Source of the DNA: Candidatus Alistipes faecigallinarum
GTDB taxonomy: Bacteria; Bacteroidota; Bacteroidia; Bacteroidales; Rikenellaceae
Direction of reading: 5' to 3'
Assembly: GCA_019115605.1 (NCBI GenBank)
Contig: DXDG01000003.1
Location: 1-64,000, forward strand
Length of the DNA: 64,000 bases
Part shown: piece after piece, positions 1 to 8,366 of the stretch
Position numbering within the stretch: position 1 is the first letter of the stretch
Layout: each line of letters begins with the position of its first letter
Made by a program: the position numbers and the translations under genes
The notes under the pieces: generated by a model
Told to the model about the DNA's origin: nothing
Database searches by the model: none
Seen by the model: only the letters and a program-made list of their open reading frames with translations

Positions 1-1
1 G

Positions 2-2074
2 AACAGCATCATCCGCTCCGCCTATGCGGGTGAAACCGCCGGGACGGTCTTTGAAAACGAACGCCGCTTCGATCTGGTCGTGCGCCTCGACCAGCGGAAG
101 GTCGCCGACCTGAATCTCGACCGGCTCTTCATCCGCACGGCCGAAGGCATCCAGATTCCCGTGAGCGAAGTGGCCACGATCGACCTGGTGAACGGCCCGC
201 TGCAGATCAACCGCGACGCCACGAAGCGCCGCGTGGTGATCGGCGTGAACGTCCGCGACGCCGACATTCAGCAGGTCGTGGCCGCCATCCGCCGCACGCT
301 CGAGGAGAACGTACAGCTCAAGCCGGGCTACTACTTCGAGTACGGCGGTCAGTTCGAGAACCTCCAGAACGCCATCCGCACGCTGCTCGTCGTCATTCCC
401 GTCGCGCTGATGCTGATCCTGCTGCTGCTCTTCTTCGCCTTCAAGAGCGTGACCTACACGCTGGTGGTCTTCTCCACCGTGCCGCTCTCGATCATCGGAG
501 GCATCCTGGCGCTGTGGCTGCGCGGGCTTCCGTTCAGCATCTCCGCCGGCGTGGGATTCATTGCGCTCTTCGGCGTGGCCGTTCTCAACGGCATTCTGAT
601 GATTAACCACTTCAACGATCTGCGGGACATGACACCCTATCCACTCTCGACGCGCCGCATCATCGCACGCGGCACGCAACACCTGCTGCGGCCCGTATTC
701 CTCACCGGACTGGTCGCCTCGCTCGGATTCGTACCGATGGCCATCGCCACCTCGGCCGGAGCCGAGGTACAGCGCCCGCTGGCGACCGTCGTGATCGGCG
801 GACTCTTCGTTTCGACGCTGCTCACGCTCTTCGTCGTGCCGGTATTCTACAAGCTCGTGGGAGCCGCCTCGCTGCTCCGGCGCCATCCGCTTGTACGGCG
901 CCTCTTCCCCTTCCTGCTGCTGCCCGCCCTGTTGCTGCTGCCGCTCGACGGCCACAGCCAGCAGCGCGTGACGCTCGACGAGGCGGTGGCAATGGCCCTG
1001 GACAACCACCCCCGTCTCCAGTCGGCCGAGGCGGCCGTCGAGCGCACGAAGGCCCGGCGCGGCGAGTCGTGGGAGCTGGCTCCGACGACGGTCGACTACT
1101 CCTTCGGGCAGCTCAACGGCACCGAGCGCAACGACCGCGAGATCAGCATTACGCAGTCGGTCGGCTCGCTGCTGACCCCCTTCTACAAGAATGCGCTCGT
1201 CCGGCGCGAGGCCGAGACCGGGACCCTCTACACGGAGCTCGTCCGGCGCGAGATCGTCGCCGAGGTCAAACGCGCCTGGTCCTACTACCTCTACACGCAG
1301 GAGTTATGCCGGCTCTACGCCGACCAGAACGCCCTGGCCGCAGAGCTCTCGCGCACGAGCGAGCTGCGCTTCGAGCAGGGAGACATCACCCGTCTCGAAC
1401 GGAGCATGACGGTCACGATGGCCGCCGAGATGCGCAACCGGCTCTTCCAGGCACAGGAGGAGCACAAGGTGGCGGCCGCACGCCTGCAATGGGCCTGCTA
1501 TGCCGATGCGCCGCTCGCCCCCGCAGACAGTCTGCTGACCCGCTTCATCCCCGTCGGGCAGACCTCGGCCGAGGTGCAGCGCAACTACTTTGAATCGCAG
1601 GTGCGGGAGGCCGAAGCGCGCACGCGCGTGGAGAAGAGCCGCTTCTTTCCCGAACTCTCGTTGGGCTACCAGCGGCAGAACATCCTGCCCGACAAGGGGC
1701 TGAATGCCTATGTCGTCGGGGCGTCGTTCCCGATCTTCTTCAACACGCAGCGCAGCCGCATCCGCCAGGCCCGGGCCGACGCCTTCATCGCCCGCAACGA
1801 CGCGGAGCTCAACCTGCGGGCGGTCAACAACCGGATCACCGAACTGCAGGCCTCCCTGCGCCGCTACGACGAAAGCCTGCGCTACTACACGGAGTCGGCG
1901 CTTCCGGAGGCCGACGCGCTCATCCGGGCCGCCGGCATCCAGCTCGCCAACAGCGAAACGAGCATCGCCGAGTACATCATGAGCCTGAACACGGCGCTCG
2001 AAATACGCCGCGGATACATCGAAACGCTCAACCTCTACAACATCGCCGCACTCGAATACGAACTCTACCGATAA
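2..2074 (+). CDS. CzcA/CusA-type heavy-metal RND permease fused to a TolC-like domain (5' partial)
   Basis: The frame is open from the first bases of the window, so the gene starts upstream; 690 residues are visible. Residues 1-290 are the C-terminal part of a heavy-metal-efflux RND inner-membrane pump: periplasmic porter sequence, then membrane helices with the family-typical AGAEVQRPLATVVIGG stretch. After a short hydrophobic segment near residue 305 that could act as an internal signal/anchor, residues 318-690 form a complete TolC/CzcC-type outer-membrane factor with long coiled-coil helices. Such CzcA-CzcC fusions are known in Bacteroidota; the fusion implies the pump and its outer-membrane channel are made in fixed stoichiometry. 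The adaptor follows 12 bp downstream. The substrate is probably a divalent or monovalent metal cation, but the transmembrane metal/proton residues lie outside the window, so the specific metal is unknown. Confidence 0.88.
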   Translation, partial: NSIIRSAYAGETAGTVFENERRFDLVVRLDQRKVADLNLDRLFIRTAEGIQIPVSEVATIDLVNGPLQINRDATKRRVVIGVNVRDADIQQVVAAIRRTLEENVQLKPGYYFEYGGQFENLQNAIRTLLVVIPVALMLILLLLFFAFKSVTYTLVVFSTVPLSIIGGILALWLRGLPFSISAGVGFIALFGVAVLNGILMINHFNDLRDMTPYPLSTRRIIARGTQHLLRPVFLTGLVASLGFVPMAIATSAGAEVQRPLATVVIGGLFVSTLLTLFVVPVFYKLVGAASLLRRHPLVRRLFPFLLLPALLLLPLDGHSQQRVTLDEAVAMALDNHPRLQSAEAAVERTKARRGESWELAPTTVDYSFGQLNGTERNDREISITQSVGSLLTPFYKNALVRREAETGTLYTELVRREIVAEVKRAWSYYLYTQELCRLYADQNALAAELSRTSELRFEQGDITRLERSMTVTMAAEMRNRLFQAQEEHKVAAARLQWACYADAPLAPADSLLTRFIPVGQTSAEVQRNYFESQVREAEARTRVEKSRFFPELSLGYQRQNILPDKGLNAYVVGASFPIFFNTQRSRIRQARADAFIARNDAELNLRAVNNRITELQASLRRYDESLRYYTESALPEADALIRAAGIQLANSETSIAEYIMSLNTALEIRRGYIETLNLYNIAALEYELYR

Positions 2075-2086
2075 ACAACATCCGAC

Positions 2087-3010
2087 ATGAAAAAGATACT
2101 CATACCCCTTGCCGCGCTTCTCTGCGCCTGCTCGCAGCAGGGCGCCGCACCCGTGGCAGCTTCCGCGGCTGCCGACACGACCCTCGACGTAACGGCCGAC
2201 ACGATGGCAGCCGAGGCCGTAACCCCGGCCCCGCAGACCGGAATGGAGACCGACGCCACGTCGGGCGCCACCGCCGTGCCGAACGAAACGCTGTTCAACG
2301 GACTGCTCGTCATCCCGCCGCAGGACCGCGCCACGGTGACGCTGACGATGGGCGGCTCGATCCGCAGCACCTCGCTGCTGCCCGGAGCCTACGTCGAGAA
2401 GGGCTCCGTGCTGGCGACGCTCGAGAATCCCGACTTCATCGCCCTGCAGCAGGCCTATCTCGACAGCCACGCGCAGAACGAATACCTGCGCACGGAGTAC
2501 CTGCGGCAACAGACCCTCTCCCGCGAAGAGGTCGCCTCGCAGAAACGCTTCCAGCAGAGCAGGGCCGACTACCTCTCGATGCGCAGCCGCATGGACGCCG
2601 CCGCCGCACAACTGGCCCTGCTGGGCATCGACACGACGCGGCTGCTGACCTCCGGCATCGTTCCCTGCCTGGAGATCAAGGCCCCGATCAGCGGATACGC
2701 CACCGACGTGAAGATGAACGTCGGACGGCACTTCGACGTCGGAGAGCCGCTCTGCGAGATCGTCGACAAGAGCAACATGATGCTCCGCCTGACCGCCTAC
2801 GAAAAGGACCTTGCACACCTGAAGAGCGGCGAGCAGGTCGCCTTCCGCGTCAACGGCATGGGACAGGAGACTTTCCACGGCACGGTCGCCATGATCGGGC
2901 AGCAGGTCAACAACGAGAACCGCTCGATCGACGTCTATGTCCGCATTTCGGGGCAGCATCCGCAATTCCTGCCCGGAATGTACGCAACGGCCCGCATTCT
3001 GCGGAAATAA
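2087..3010 (+). CDS. RND efflux periplasmic adaptor, CzcB-like lipoprotein
   Basis: 307 residues. The N-terminus is a lipoprotein signal with lipobox LCAC (Cys at about residue 14), followed by a low-complexity Ala/Thr linker to about residue 65. The rest is a membrane-fusion protein: split lipoyl/barrel-sandwich halves (about 90-120 and 190-230), an alpha-helical hairpin of roughly 60 residues, and a C-terminal beta-barrel ending FLPGMYATARI, typical of HlyD/CzcB proteins. It should bridge the RND-TolC fusion encoded immediately upstream. It is co-oriented with 12 bp spacing, so probably in the same operon. Confidence 0.88.
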   Translation: MKKILIPLAALLCACSQQGAAPVAASAAADTTLDVTADTMAAEAVTPAPQTGMETDATSGATAVPNETLFNGLLVIPPQDRATVTLTMGGSIRSTSLLPGAYVEKGSVLATLENPDFIALQQAYLDSHAQNEYLRTEYLRQQTLSREEVASQKRFQQSRADYLSMRSRMDAAAAQLALLGIDTTRLLTSGIVPCLEIKAPISGYATDVKMNVGRHFDVGEPLCEIVDKSNMMLRLTAYEKDLAHLKSGEQVAFRVNGMGQETFHGTVAMIGQQVNNENRSIDVYVRISGQHPQFLPGMYATARILRK

Positions 3011-3013
3011 TAC

Positions 3014-3021
3014 TATTTTTG
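3014..3021 (+). promoter_or_regulatory. Bacteroidota -7 promoter element (TATTTTTG)
   Basis: Matches TAnnTTTG and ends only 4 bp before the GTG start of the histidine kinase, so a transcript from here would begin at or within a base or two of the start codon. No clear -33 TTG was seen. The kinase could alternatively be read through from the pump operon. Confidence 0.45.
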
Positions 3022-3025
3022 CACC

Positions 3026-4096
3026 GTGAAAGCACCCCTGCTGTTCAAGGACCGGTATCTGCTCTCCACGCTGATCGTCTCGGCCGTGGTTGCCGTGCTC
3101 ATCCACTTTCCGGAGGTGCTCTCGCTCTCGGACCGTTTTGAACGCGAGGAGCTCTTCGCGGGGATGGAGCCCCGGGACGTCTTCAACGAGATCTTTTTCA
3201 CCTTCATCTCGCTGCTGCTGCTCTTCTGGATCAACATGCGCATCTTCCGCTTCAACACCCCGATGATCCGCATGACCCGGGGCAAGATGGCGCTGTCGTT
3301 CTTCCTGACATGGGGCGCAAGCAGCCTCTTCGGGCAGCTCTTCGTCTGGCTCCACCACCAGTTCGACATCCCGGCCATCGACGCCATGGTGCACCACTAC
3401 CTGCATCCGCTGCGCGACCTGATCATCGCCTGCATCGTGACCGGAAGCAACTACATCTTCCACCTGATCGTCAAGCAGCAGCGCATCGTCATCGAAAACG
3501 AGGCACTGCGCACCGAGAGCCTGCGCCACCAGTACGAGTCGCTCAAGAGCCAGCTCAATCCCCACATGCTCTTCAACTCGCTCAACACGCTCCAGTCGCT
3601 GATCCGCGAGTCGCCGCCCAAGGCGCTCGACTACACGCAGGAGCTGTCGCAGGTGCTGCGCTACACGCTGCGCGACAACGACCGGCAGAGCGTGACCCTT
3701 GCCGAAGAGATGCAGTTCGCCCAGGCCTACATCTACCTGATGAAGATGCGCTACGAGGAGAACCTCGTTTTCCGCATCGCCATCGACGAGCGGATGAACG
3801 GGCTGCTCCTGCCGCCGATGTCGGTGCAGCTGCTCATCGAGAACGCCATCAAGCACAACGAAATCAGCAACCGCAACCCGCTGACGATCACCATCCGCAC
3901 GGAGCAGGAGGCGCTGCTCGTCTGCAACCCCATCCAGCCCAAGAGGGTGGCCCCGGCCGGTCCGGGCATCGGCCTGGACAACCTGGCCAAGCGCTACCGG
4001 CTGCTGTGGCAGGACGAAATCGGCATCACGGCCGGGAAGGGCATGTTCTGCGTCCGTCTACCGCTGCATCAACCCGAATCCGAAAAAGCGTCATGA
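3026..4096 (+). CDS. LytS/YehU-type sensor histidine kinase
   Basis: 356 residues from a GTG start (the only sensible start; it lies directly after a promoter-like element). Four hydrophobic segments occupy residues 1-150, followed by a short coiled coil and the His_kinase domain with phosphoacceptor motif NPHMLFNSLN (His about residue 180; the family norm is NPHFLFNSLN). A HATPase region carries the N-box LLIENAIKHNE near residue 270 and a GxGLxN motif near 320. The stop overlaps the start of the LytTR regulator by ATGA (4093-4096), so the two are translationally coupled. The signal is unknown; position behind a metal pump suggests an envelope or metal cue, which is inference. Confidence 0.9.
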   Translation: MKAPLLFKDRYLLSTLIVSAVVAVLIHFPEVLSLSDRFEREELFAGMEPRDVFNEIFFTFISLLLLFWINMRIFRFNTPMIRMTRGKMALSFFLTWGASSLFGQLFVWLHHQFDIPAIDAMVHHYLHPLRDLIIACIVTGSNYIFHLIVKQQRIVIENEALRTESLRHQYESLKSQLNPHMLFNSLNTLQSLIRESPPKALDYTQELSQVLRYTLRDNDRQSVTLAEEMQFAQAYIYLMKMRYEENLVFRIAIDERMNGLLLPPMSVQLLIENAIKHNEISNRNPLTITIRTEQEALLVCNPIQPKRVAPAGPGIGLDNLAKRYRLLWQDEIGITAGKGMFCVRLPLHQPESEKAS

Positions 4097-4854
4097 AAGC
4101 ACTGATTATTGAGGACGAAAAGGCCGCTGTCCGCAACCTGGAGGCCCTGCTCGCGGAGGTGGCACCCGACACGAAGATCATCTGCACGCTGGACAGCATC
4201 ACCGACAGCGTCTCCTGGTTCGAGGCCAATCCGGCGCCCGATGTCGTATTCATGGACATCCATCTGGCCGACGGCTCCGCATTCGAGATCTTTGAACATG
4301 TACGGGTCGGGTGCCCCGTCATCTTCACCACCGCCTACGACGAATATGCGCTCAAGGCCTTCAAGGTCAACAGCATCGACTACCTGCTCAAACCGATCGG
4401 CGCAGCCGACCTGCGCCGGGCGCTCGACAAGCTGGAGGGGCTGCGGCACACGGCCCCGACGCAGGAGTCGCTGTCCGCGCTGATCGGCCAGCTGCAGCGG
4501 CGCGAACACTACAAGACCCATTTTCTGGTCCCCTTCAAGGGGGACAAACTGCTGCCGCTGGCCGTCGAGCAGGTGCAGTACTTCTGCATCGCGGACGGGG
4601 TCACCAAGGCCGTGGTCAGCGATCGGGAACGGTACACCATACCCTGCACGCTCGACGAACTCGCCGACAGCCTCGATCCCGAATGCTTCTTCCGCGTCAA
4701 CCGGCAGTATCTCATTTCGCGCGGCGCCGTGCAGGACATCGACCTGTGGTTCAACAACCGGCTGGCCATCAACCTCAAGGTTCCGACCGACGGGAAGGTG
4801 CTGGTCAGCAAGCTCCGCGTCAACGAATTCAAGAGCTGGTTCGCGGGCAGGTAA
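4093..4854 (+). CDS. LytTR-family response regulator
   Basis: 253 residues; start fixed by the ATGA overlap with the kinase stop. Receiver domain at 1-125 with acidic pair E7/D8, phosphoacceptor D55 in VVFMDIHLADG, and switch Lys K100 in DYLLKP. The C-terminal LytTR DNA-binding domain spans about 145-250, with the characteristic FFRVNRQYLIS segment. Members of this family bind paired direct repeats spaced about two helical turns. It is the cognate partner of the upstream kinase. Target genes cannot be told from the sequence; the adjacent metal pump is one candidate. Confidence 0.92.
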   Translation: MKALIIEDEKAAVRNLEALLAEVAPDTKIICTLDSITDSVSWFEANPAPDVVFMDIHLADGSAFEIFEHVRVGCPVIFTTAYDEYALKAFKVNSIDYLLKPIGAADLRRALDKLEGLRHTAPTQESLSALIGQLQRREHYKTHFLVPFKGDKLLPLAVEQVQYFCIADGVTKAVVSDRERYTIPCTLDELADSLDPECFFRVNRQYLISRGAVQDIDLWFNNRLAINLKVPTDGKVLVSKLRVNEFKSWFAGR

Positions 4855-4913
4855 TCCTGCGGCCACCGCGCGGTGAGCAGATCCGCCCGACGGCCTGGAT
4901 GCAGCCCGGAACG

Positions 4914-5702
4914 TCAAAGGTATACTTCGCAGGATTTTCGCTCCGAGCAGGCCTTTTTGAGCAGACGGCCGACCAGCGCGAGCAGCAGTCCGTTGACTCG
5001 CCGGGCCTTGTGGGGACAAACCGCCACACACCGCATGCAGGAGATGCAAACCTTTTTGTCCACACGGGTCGGGTCCGCGGGATCAATCGCTCCGACGGGA
5101 CATTTCGCTGCACACACGCCACACTGCACGCAGGATCGCGTGGCTTTGGGTATCAGACCGGTCCCCGCAGCCTTGCGATAAGGTCGGTGGCCCGGGATTT
5201 TCGGCTCGCTGTCGTCCGCGTCGTCGATCTTTCGGCGAATACGCACGGCAAAGTTCCGCAAAACCGCTTCGTCCGCCGCATCGGGACGCCCCGCGCCGTA
5301 CTGACGGACGATCGAATGTTCGGCCACGGCAGCCACGGCAGCCACGACCCTGAATCCGGCCCGGGTGGCCGTATCCCGCAACTCCGCCAGCGTGTCCTCA
5401 TAGGCCCGGTTTCCGTAGACACAGACCAGAATGGCACGGACTCCGTTACCGCACAGCATCTCCAGACGTGTTGCGGCGACGGCAGGGACCCGTCCGCTGT
5501 AGGAGGGTACGGCAATCAGCGCCACATCCCCGTCAGCCAGCTTCACGCTGCGGAAATCGACATCGCGCGCCGTCAAATCGGCCGGAACAATCTCATTTGC
5601 CAATGCCTGGCTCAAGATCTCAGCCACACGCCTTGTCCCGCCCGTCGGGCTGCCTGGTCGTATTTCATCCCGGCCAGCGAGAAGAGCACCCGCTTGTACC
5701 AC
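4914..5702 (-). CDS. Flavodoxin-like/4Fe-4S ferredoxin fusion (EFR1-like), N-terminus apparently lost
   Basis: The coding part runs from a flavodoxin-type phosphate-binding loop SPTGGTRRVAE (first codon at 5651) to two 4Fe-4S motifs, CVQCGVCAAKCP and CISCMRCVAVCP, near the C-terminus. This is the EFR1 architecture (flavodoxin fold plus 2[4Fe-4S] ferredoxin), an electron-transfer protein of anaerobes. Family members begin with Met a few residues before a FSPT/YFSPT motif; here no ATG is in frame and the residues before SPTGG belong to the overlapping oxidoreductase reading. The given start is the nearest in-frame GTG and is doubtful. The gene is probably 5'-truncated by the same deletion that cut the neighbouring oxidoreductase. 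Confidence 0.6.
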   Translation of the reverse strand: MVQAGALLAGRDEIRPGSPTGGTRRVAEILSQALANEIVPADLTARDVDFRSVKLADGDVALIAVPSYSGRVPAVAATRLEMLCGNGVRAILVCVYGNRAYEDTLAELRDTATRAGFRVVAAVAAVAEHSIVRQYGAGRPDAADEAVLRNFAVRIRRKIDDADDSEPKIPGHRPYRKAAGTGLIPKATRSCVQCGVCAAKCPVGAIDPADPTRVDKKVCISCMRCVAVCPHKARRVNGLLLALVGRLLKKACSERKSCEVYL

Positions 5703-6451
5703 GGAAAACCGCTTCGCCGGGCAAACTCCCCGTTGGGAGCGGTCCGCAGGCTCAACAGACGTCCTCCCGGTTTCAGCACCGAGAGTTCGTGCTCGAACTC
5801 TCCGGCGCCCAGCGTGTCGATGACCAGATCGATCCCCGAGAGCTTCTCCCAATAGTTCTCCCGGCGATAGTCCATGTAACGCTCGACGCCCATGGCGAGA
5901 AACCGTTCGCGGGCCCGGTCGTTACCCGTCACCAGCACGCGAAGTCCCAGAGCCCGGGCAATCGGCACGTCCATCTGTCCGAAACTGCCCGATCCGCCGG
6001 GGATGAGCAGCGTCTGCCCCGGATGCGCCTCCAGCACCTCGACCAACCCCTGCCAGGCTGTCAGGCCCGTCAGCGGAACAGCGGCCGCCACATCGAACGC
6101 ATACCCGGCAGGCATCTTCGCCAAAGCGGCCTCCTCCACGGCGACGTACTCGGCAAAGGCACCGATCCGCTCCAGCGGCAACCGTGTATAGACGGCGTCT
6201 CCCGGCCGGAACTTTCCGACCTTGCTCCCGACCCGCTCGACGACGCCCGAGCACTCGTTGCCCAGCGTCTGCGGCAGCCGGTAATCCTGAATCAGCCGGA
6301 CGCTTCCCGCGACGAGGAGCAACTCCAGCGGATTGACGGCCGCCGCGCGCACCTTCACCAGAACCTCGTTCGCAGCCGGTTCCGGAACGGGAATCTCCCG
6401 GACAACGAGCCGGCCGGCTTTCGCATATCGATCCAATTGTGCAGCTTTCAT
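5612..6451 (-). pseudogene. Zinc-type/quinone NADP-dependent oxidoreductase, C-terminally truncated
   Basis: 279 residues from ATG 6451, which overlaps the regulator stop (ATGA, 6448-6451). A GroES-like domain lies N-terminally (NECSGVVERVG, PGDAVYTRLP), then the Rossmann domain with GGSGSFGQMDVPIARALG. Medium-chain dehydrogenases of this type run about 330 residues; this one stops right after LAGMKYDQAARRAGQ, losing the last 50 or so residues including the final cofactor-domain strands. The 3' end lies inside the ferredoxin-fusion gene in another frame. It is probably non-functional or impaired. The upstream HxlR regulator fits the usual pairing of HxlR repressors with NAD(P)H-dependent reductases for reactive aldehydes or quinones. 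Confidence 0.7.
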
Positions 6452-6849
6452 GCTTTCAACCGTTTGTTTTCGTTTTTCGACGCATGGGCCCGCCGGCGAT
6501 CCCGCATGACGGCATCCCGATTCTCCATGGCCCAGGCGAGCAGCTCTTCGAGAATCGGACGCAGCGTCTCGCCCCGCGCGGTAAGCGCATACTCCACCCG
6601 GGGCGGAACCTCGGCATAGAGCGTGCGCGAGACATAACCATCCTCTTCGAGCGTGCGCAGGGTCATGGCCAGCATCTTCTGCGAGATGTCGGGCATGGCC
6701 TGCTTCAACTCCGAGAAGCGCAGCTTCCCCTGCTCCGAGCGCTCCAGCAGGCAGAGAACCAGCAGGGCCCACTTGTCACAGATTCTCGCCAGGATGTTTC
6801 TCACGGGGCAGCCGGGAAACATGGCATCTTCGACAATCGTTCTTTTCAT
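6448..6849 (-). CDS. HxlR-family transcriptional regulator
   Basis: 133 residues, one winged-helix HxlR domain: CPVRNILARICDKWALLVL near residues 14-32 (the conserved Cys-Pro and KW signature), a recognition region ISQKMLAMTLRTLEEDGYV near 54-72, and the wing RVEYALTARG. Members sense electrophiles or disulfide stress through the N-terminal Cys and regulate adjacent reductases. It is coupled by ATGA to the truncated oxidoreductase. A TAnnTTTG promoter lies about 94 bp upstream. Confidence 0.92.
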   Translation of the reverse strand: MKRTIVEDAMFPGCPVRNILARICDKWALLVLCLLERSEQGKLRFSELKQAMPDISQKMLAMTLRTLEEDGYVSRTLYAEVPPRVEYALTARGETLRPILEELLAWAMENRDAVMRDRRRAHASKNENKRLKA

Positions 6850-6942
6850 CGGTACATTCCCCTTTCTTTTCGGACGGATCGGCGCATCTCCCCCTCACCG
6901 TCACCATGCCGGCACAAAAACACATAAATCTCTTTTTTATAC

Positions 6943-6950
6943 CAAATATA
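6943..6950 (-). promoter_or_regulatory. -7 promoter element (TATATTTG) for the HxlR operon
   Basis: Reverse-strand TAnnTTTG, 93 bp upstream of the HxlR start. A TTG on the same strand at 6974-6976 (23 bp gap) could serve as the -33, although it overlaps the terminator of the downstream pump operon. Confidence 0.55.
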
Positions 6951-6973
6951 TTTTATAAACAAATACACGGAGA

Positions 6974-7004
6974 CAAAAACCGGACCTTTTGAAAAGGTCC
7001 GGTT
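6974..7004 (-). terminator. Rho-independent terminator of the RND pump operon
   Basis: A perfect 13-bp inverted repeat (AACCGGACCTTTT and its complement around one base, 6978-7004), followed on the minus strand by a run of five T. It sits 43 bp after the stop of the TolC gene. Confidence 0.85.
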
Positions 7005-7046
7005 CCGGGAAACGGCCATCACGGCAGGTGCCGCCGCGACGGGCAG

Positions 7047-8363
7047 CTATTCGAGACGTCCGGTGGCGCGTAGATACTCTGTCCTGTAGATCTGATACTG
7101 CGTCGCGGCCTCGATCCGGTTGCTGGCGGCCTGCTGCCACTGCGACTGGGCATCCAGCAGGTCGGTCAGCGGAGCCATCTGCGCCGCATGGCGGTTGCGC
7201 ATCACGCGCAGGTTCTCCTCGGCCTGCCGCAGCGCCAGCTCGGCGGTCTGAATCATCCGGTAGCCGTCCTCAACGTTGCGGATCGCCTGCTCGACCTCGA
7301 GCGACATCAGGCGCGTGTTTTTCTGCAGATCGAGCTGTGCGTTACGCAGTTCGTAACGCGCCTTGCGCACCTTCTTGCGCCCCTCGCCCCAGTGGAATAT
7401 CGGAATCTTCACGGCCAGCATCGCCAGTCCCAGTCCGTCGCGGAACTCCTGCGTATAGGGGACGTAGTTGCCGCCGCCGGCATCGACCATACTGTTGAGT
7501 TTGATGTTTCCGTAATAGGTGTACCCCAGCGAGAGCCCCGCCGCGGGGAGCATCGCCGAACGGGCATCGCGAATCTGCTGCTCGCCGACGGCCACCTGCA
7601 GCTCGAGCATCCGCAGCTCGGGCCGCGCCTCCAGATCGGCGGTCAGCTCACCCGGAGCCGCCGCCCGCAAGAGCGTGTCGGTCGGCACGGGCCGCACGTC
7701 GCTCTCCACGCCGATCACGCGGCACAGCGACATGCGGCACAGGTCGGCGCCGTTGCGGGCCTTCTGAAGCTGGTAGCGGATTTCGCTGCGCTTGGCCTGG
7801 ACGCGCAGCCGGTCGTTCTCGATGGCCATGCCCGCCCCGACGGCCGCGGAGGTCTGGTCGTAGAGCGTATCCATCTGCGCGGCGTAGCTCTCGAGCATGC
7901 GCACCTTGCCGTCGACGGCCACCAGCGACCAATAGGCGTTGTCGGCCTCGACCAGGGCATCCATGCGCGTCATGCGCCGCTGCTCCTCGGCCGCCTCCTC
8001 GCCGATGCGGGCCATGCGGCGCGCCGCCGCGATCTTGCCGCCGGCGTAGATCGGCTGCGTGAGGGTGAGCCCCGCCATGTAGGTGCCGCGCATGCGCAGC
8101 TCCATGCCCATCATGTCGATGTCGGGCAGGACATAGGCCCCCGTCGCCGAGCCTTCGATCTTCGGAAGGGCCGCCACCGAGGCGATCTGACGGTCGAGAC
8201 GCGCCTGCTCGAGGCGATTGTCGGCCTGACGGAGCTCCTCGCTGTGGGCCAGGGCTCGCTCGCGGCACTCGGCGAGCGACAGCGGCAGCAGCTGCTGGGC
8301 CCGGACAGCAGCGCCCGACAGCAGCACGGCCGCCAGCACCGCACATTTATTTCTGATATTCAT
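7047..8363 (-). CDS. TolC-family outer-membrane efflux protein
   Basis: 438 residues with a cleavable signal peptide (cleavage near AVRAQQ). Two repeats of the outer-membrane-efflux fold lie at about 30-215 and 235-430, rich in Gln/Ala/Arg coiled-coil helices, as in TolC/CzcC. It is the last gene of the adaptor-RND-TolC operon, 3 bp behind the permease gene, and is followed by a strong terminator. It provides the outer-membrane duct of this tripartite pump. Confidence 0.9.
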   Translation of the reverse strand: MNIRNKCAVLAAVLLSGAAVRAQQLLPLSLAECRERALAHSEELRQADNRLEQARLDRQIASVAALPKIEGSATGAYVLPDIDMMGMELRMRGTYMAGLTLTQPIYAGGKIAAARRMARIGEEAAEEQRRMTRMDALVEADNAYWSLVAVDGKVRMLESYAAQMDTLYDQTSAAVGAGMAIENDRLRVQAKRSEIRYQLQKARNGADLCRMSLCRVIGVESDVRPVPTDTLLRAAAPGELTADLEARPELRMLELQVAVGEQQIRDARSAMLPAAGLSLGYTYYGNIKLNSMVDAGGGNYVPYTQEFRDGLGLAMLAVKIPIFHWGEGRKKVRKARYELRNAQLDLQKNTRLMSLEVEQAIRNVEDGYRMIQTAELALRQAEENLRVMRNRHAAQMAPLTDLLDAQSQWQQAASNRIEAATQYQIYRTEYLRATGRLE

Positions 8364-8366
8364 GAC

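Noticed and set aside
1304..3856. Long minus-strand frame opposite the adaptor and kinase genes
   Set aside because: No recognisable domain; the plus-strand frames have signal peptide, lipoyl and kinase motifs.
4864..4875. CACCGCGCGGTG palindrome between the convergent LytTR and ferredoxin genes
   Set aside because: Perfect 12-bp palindrome but with no T-run and too short a loop to be a terminator; likely chance in GC-rich DNA.
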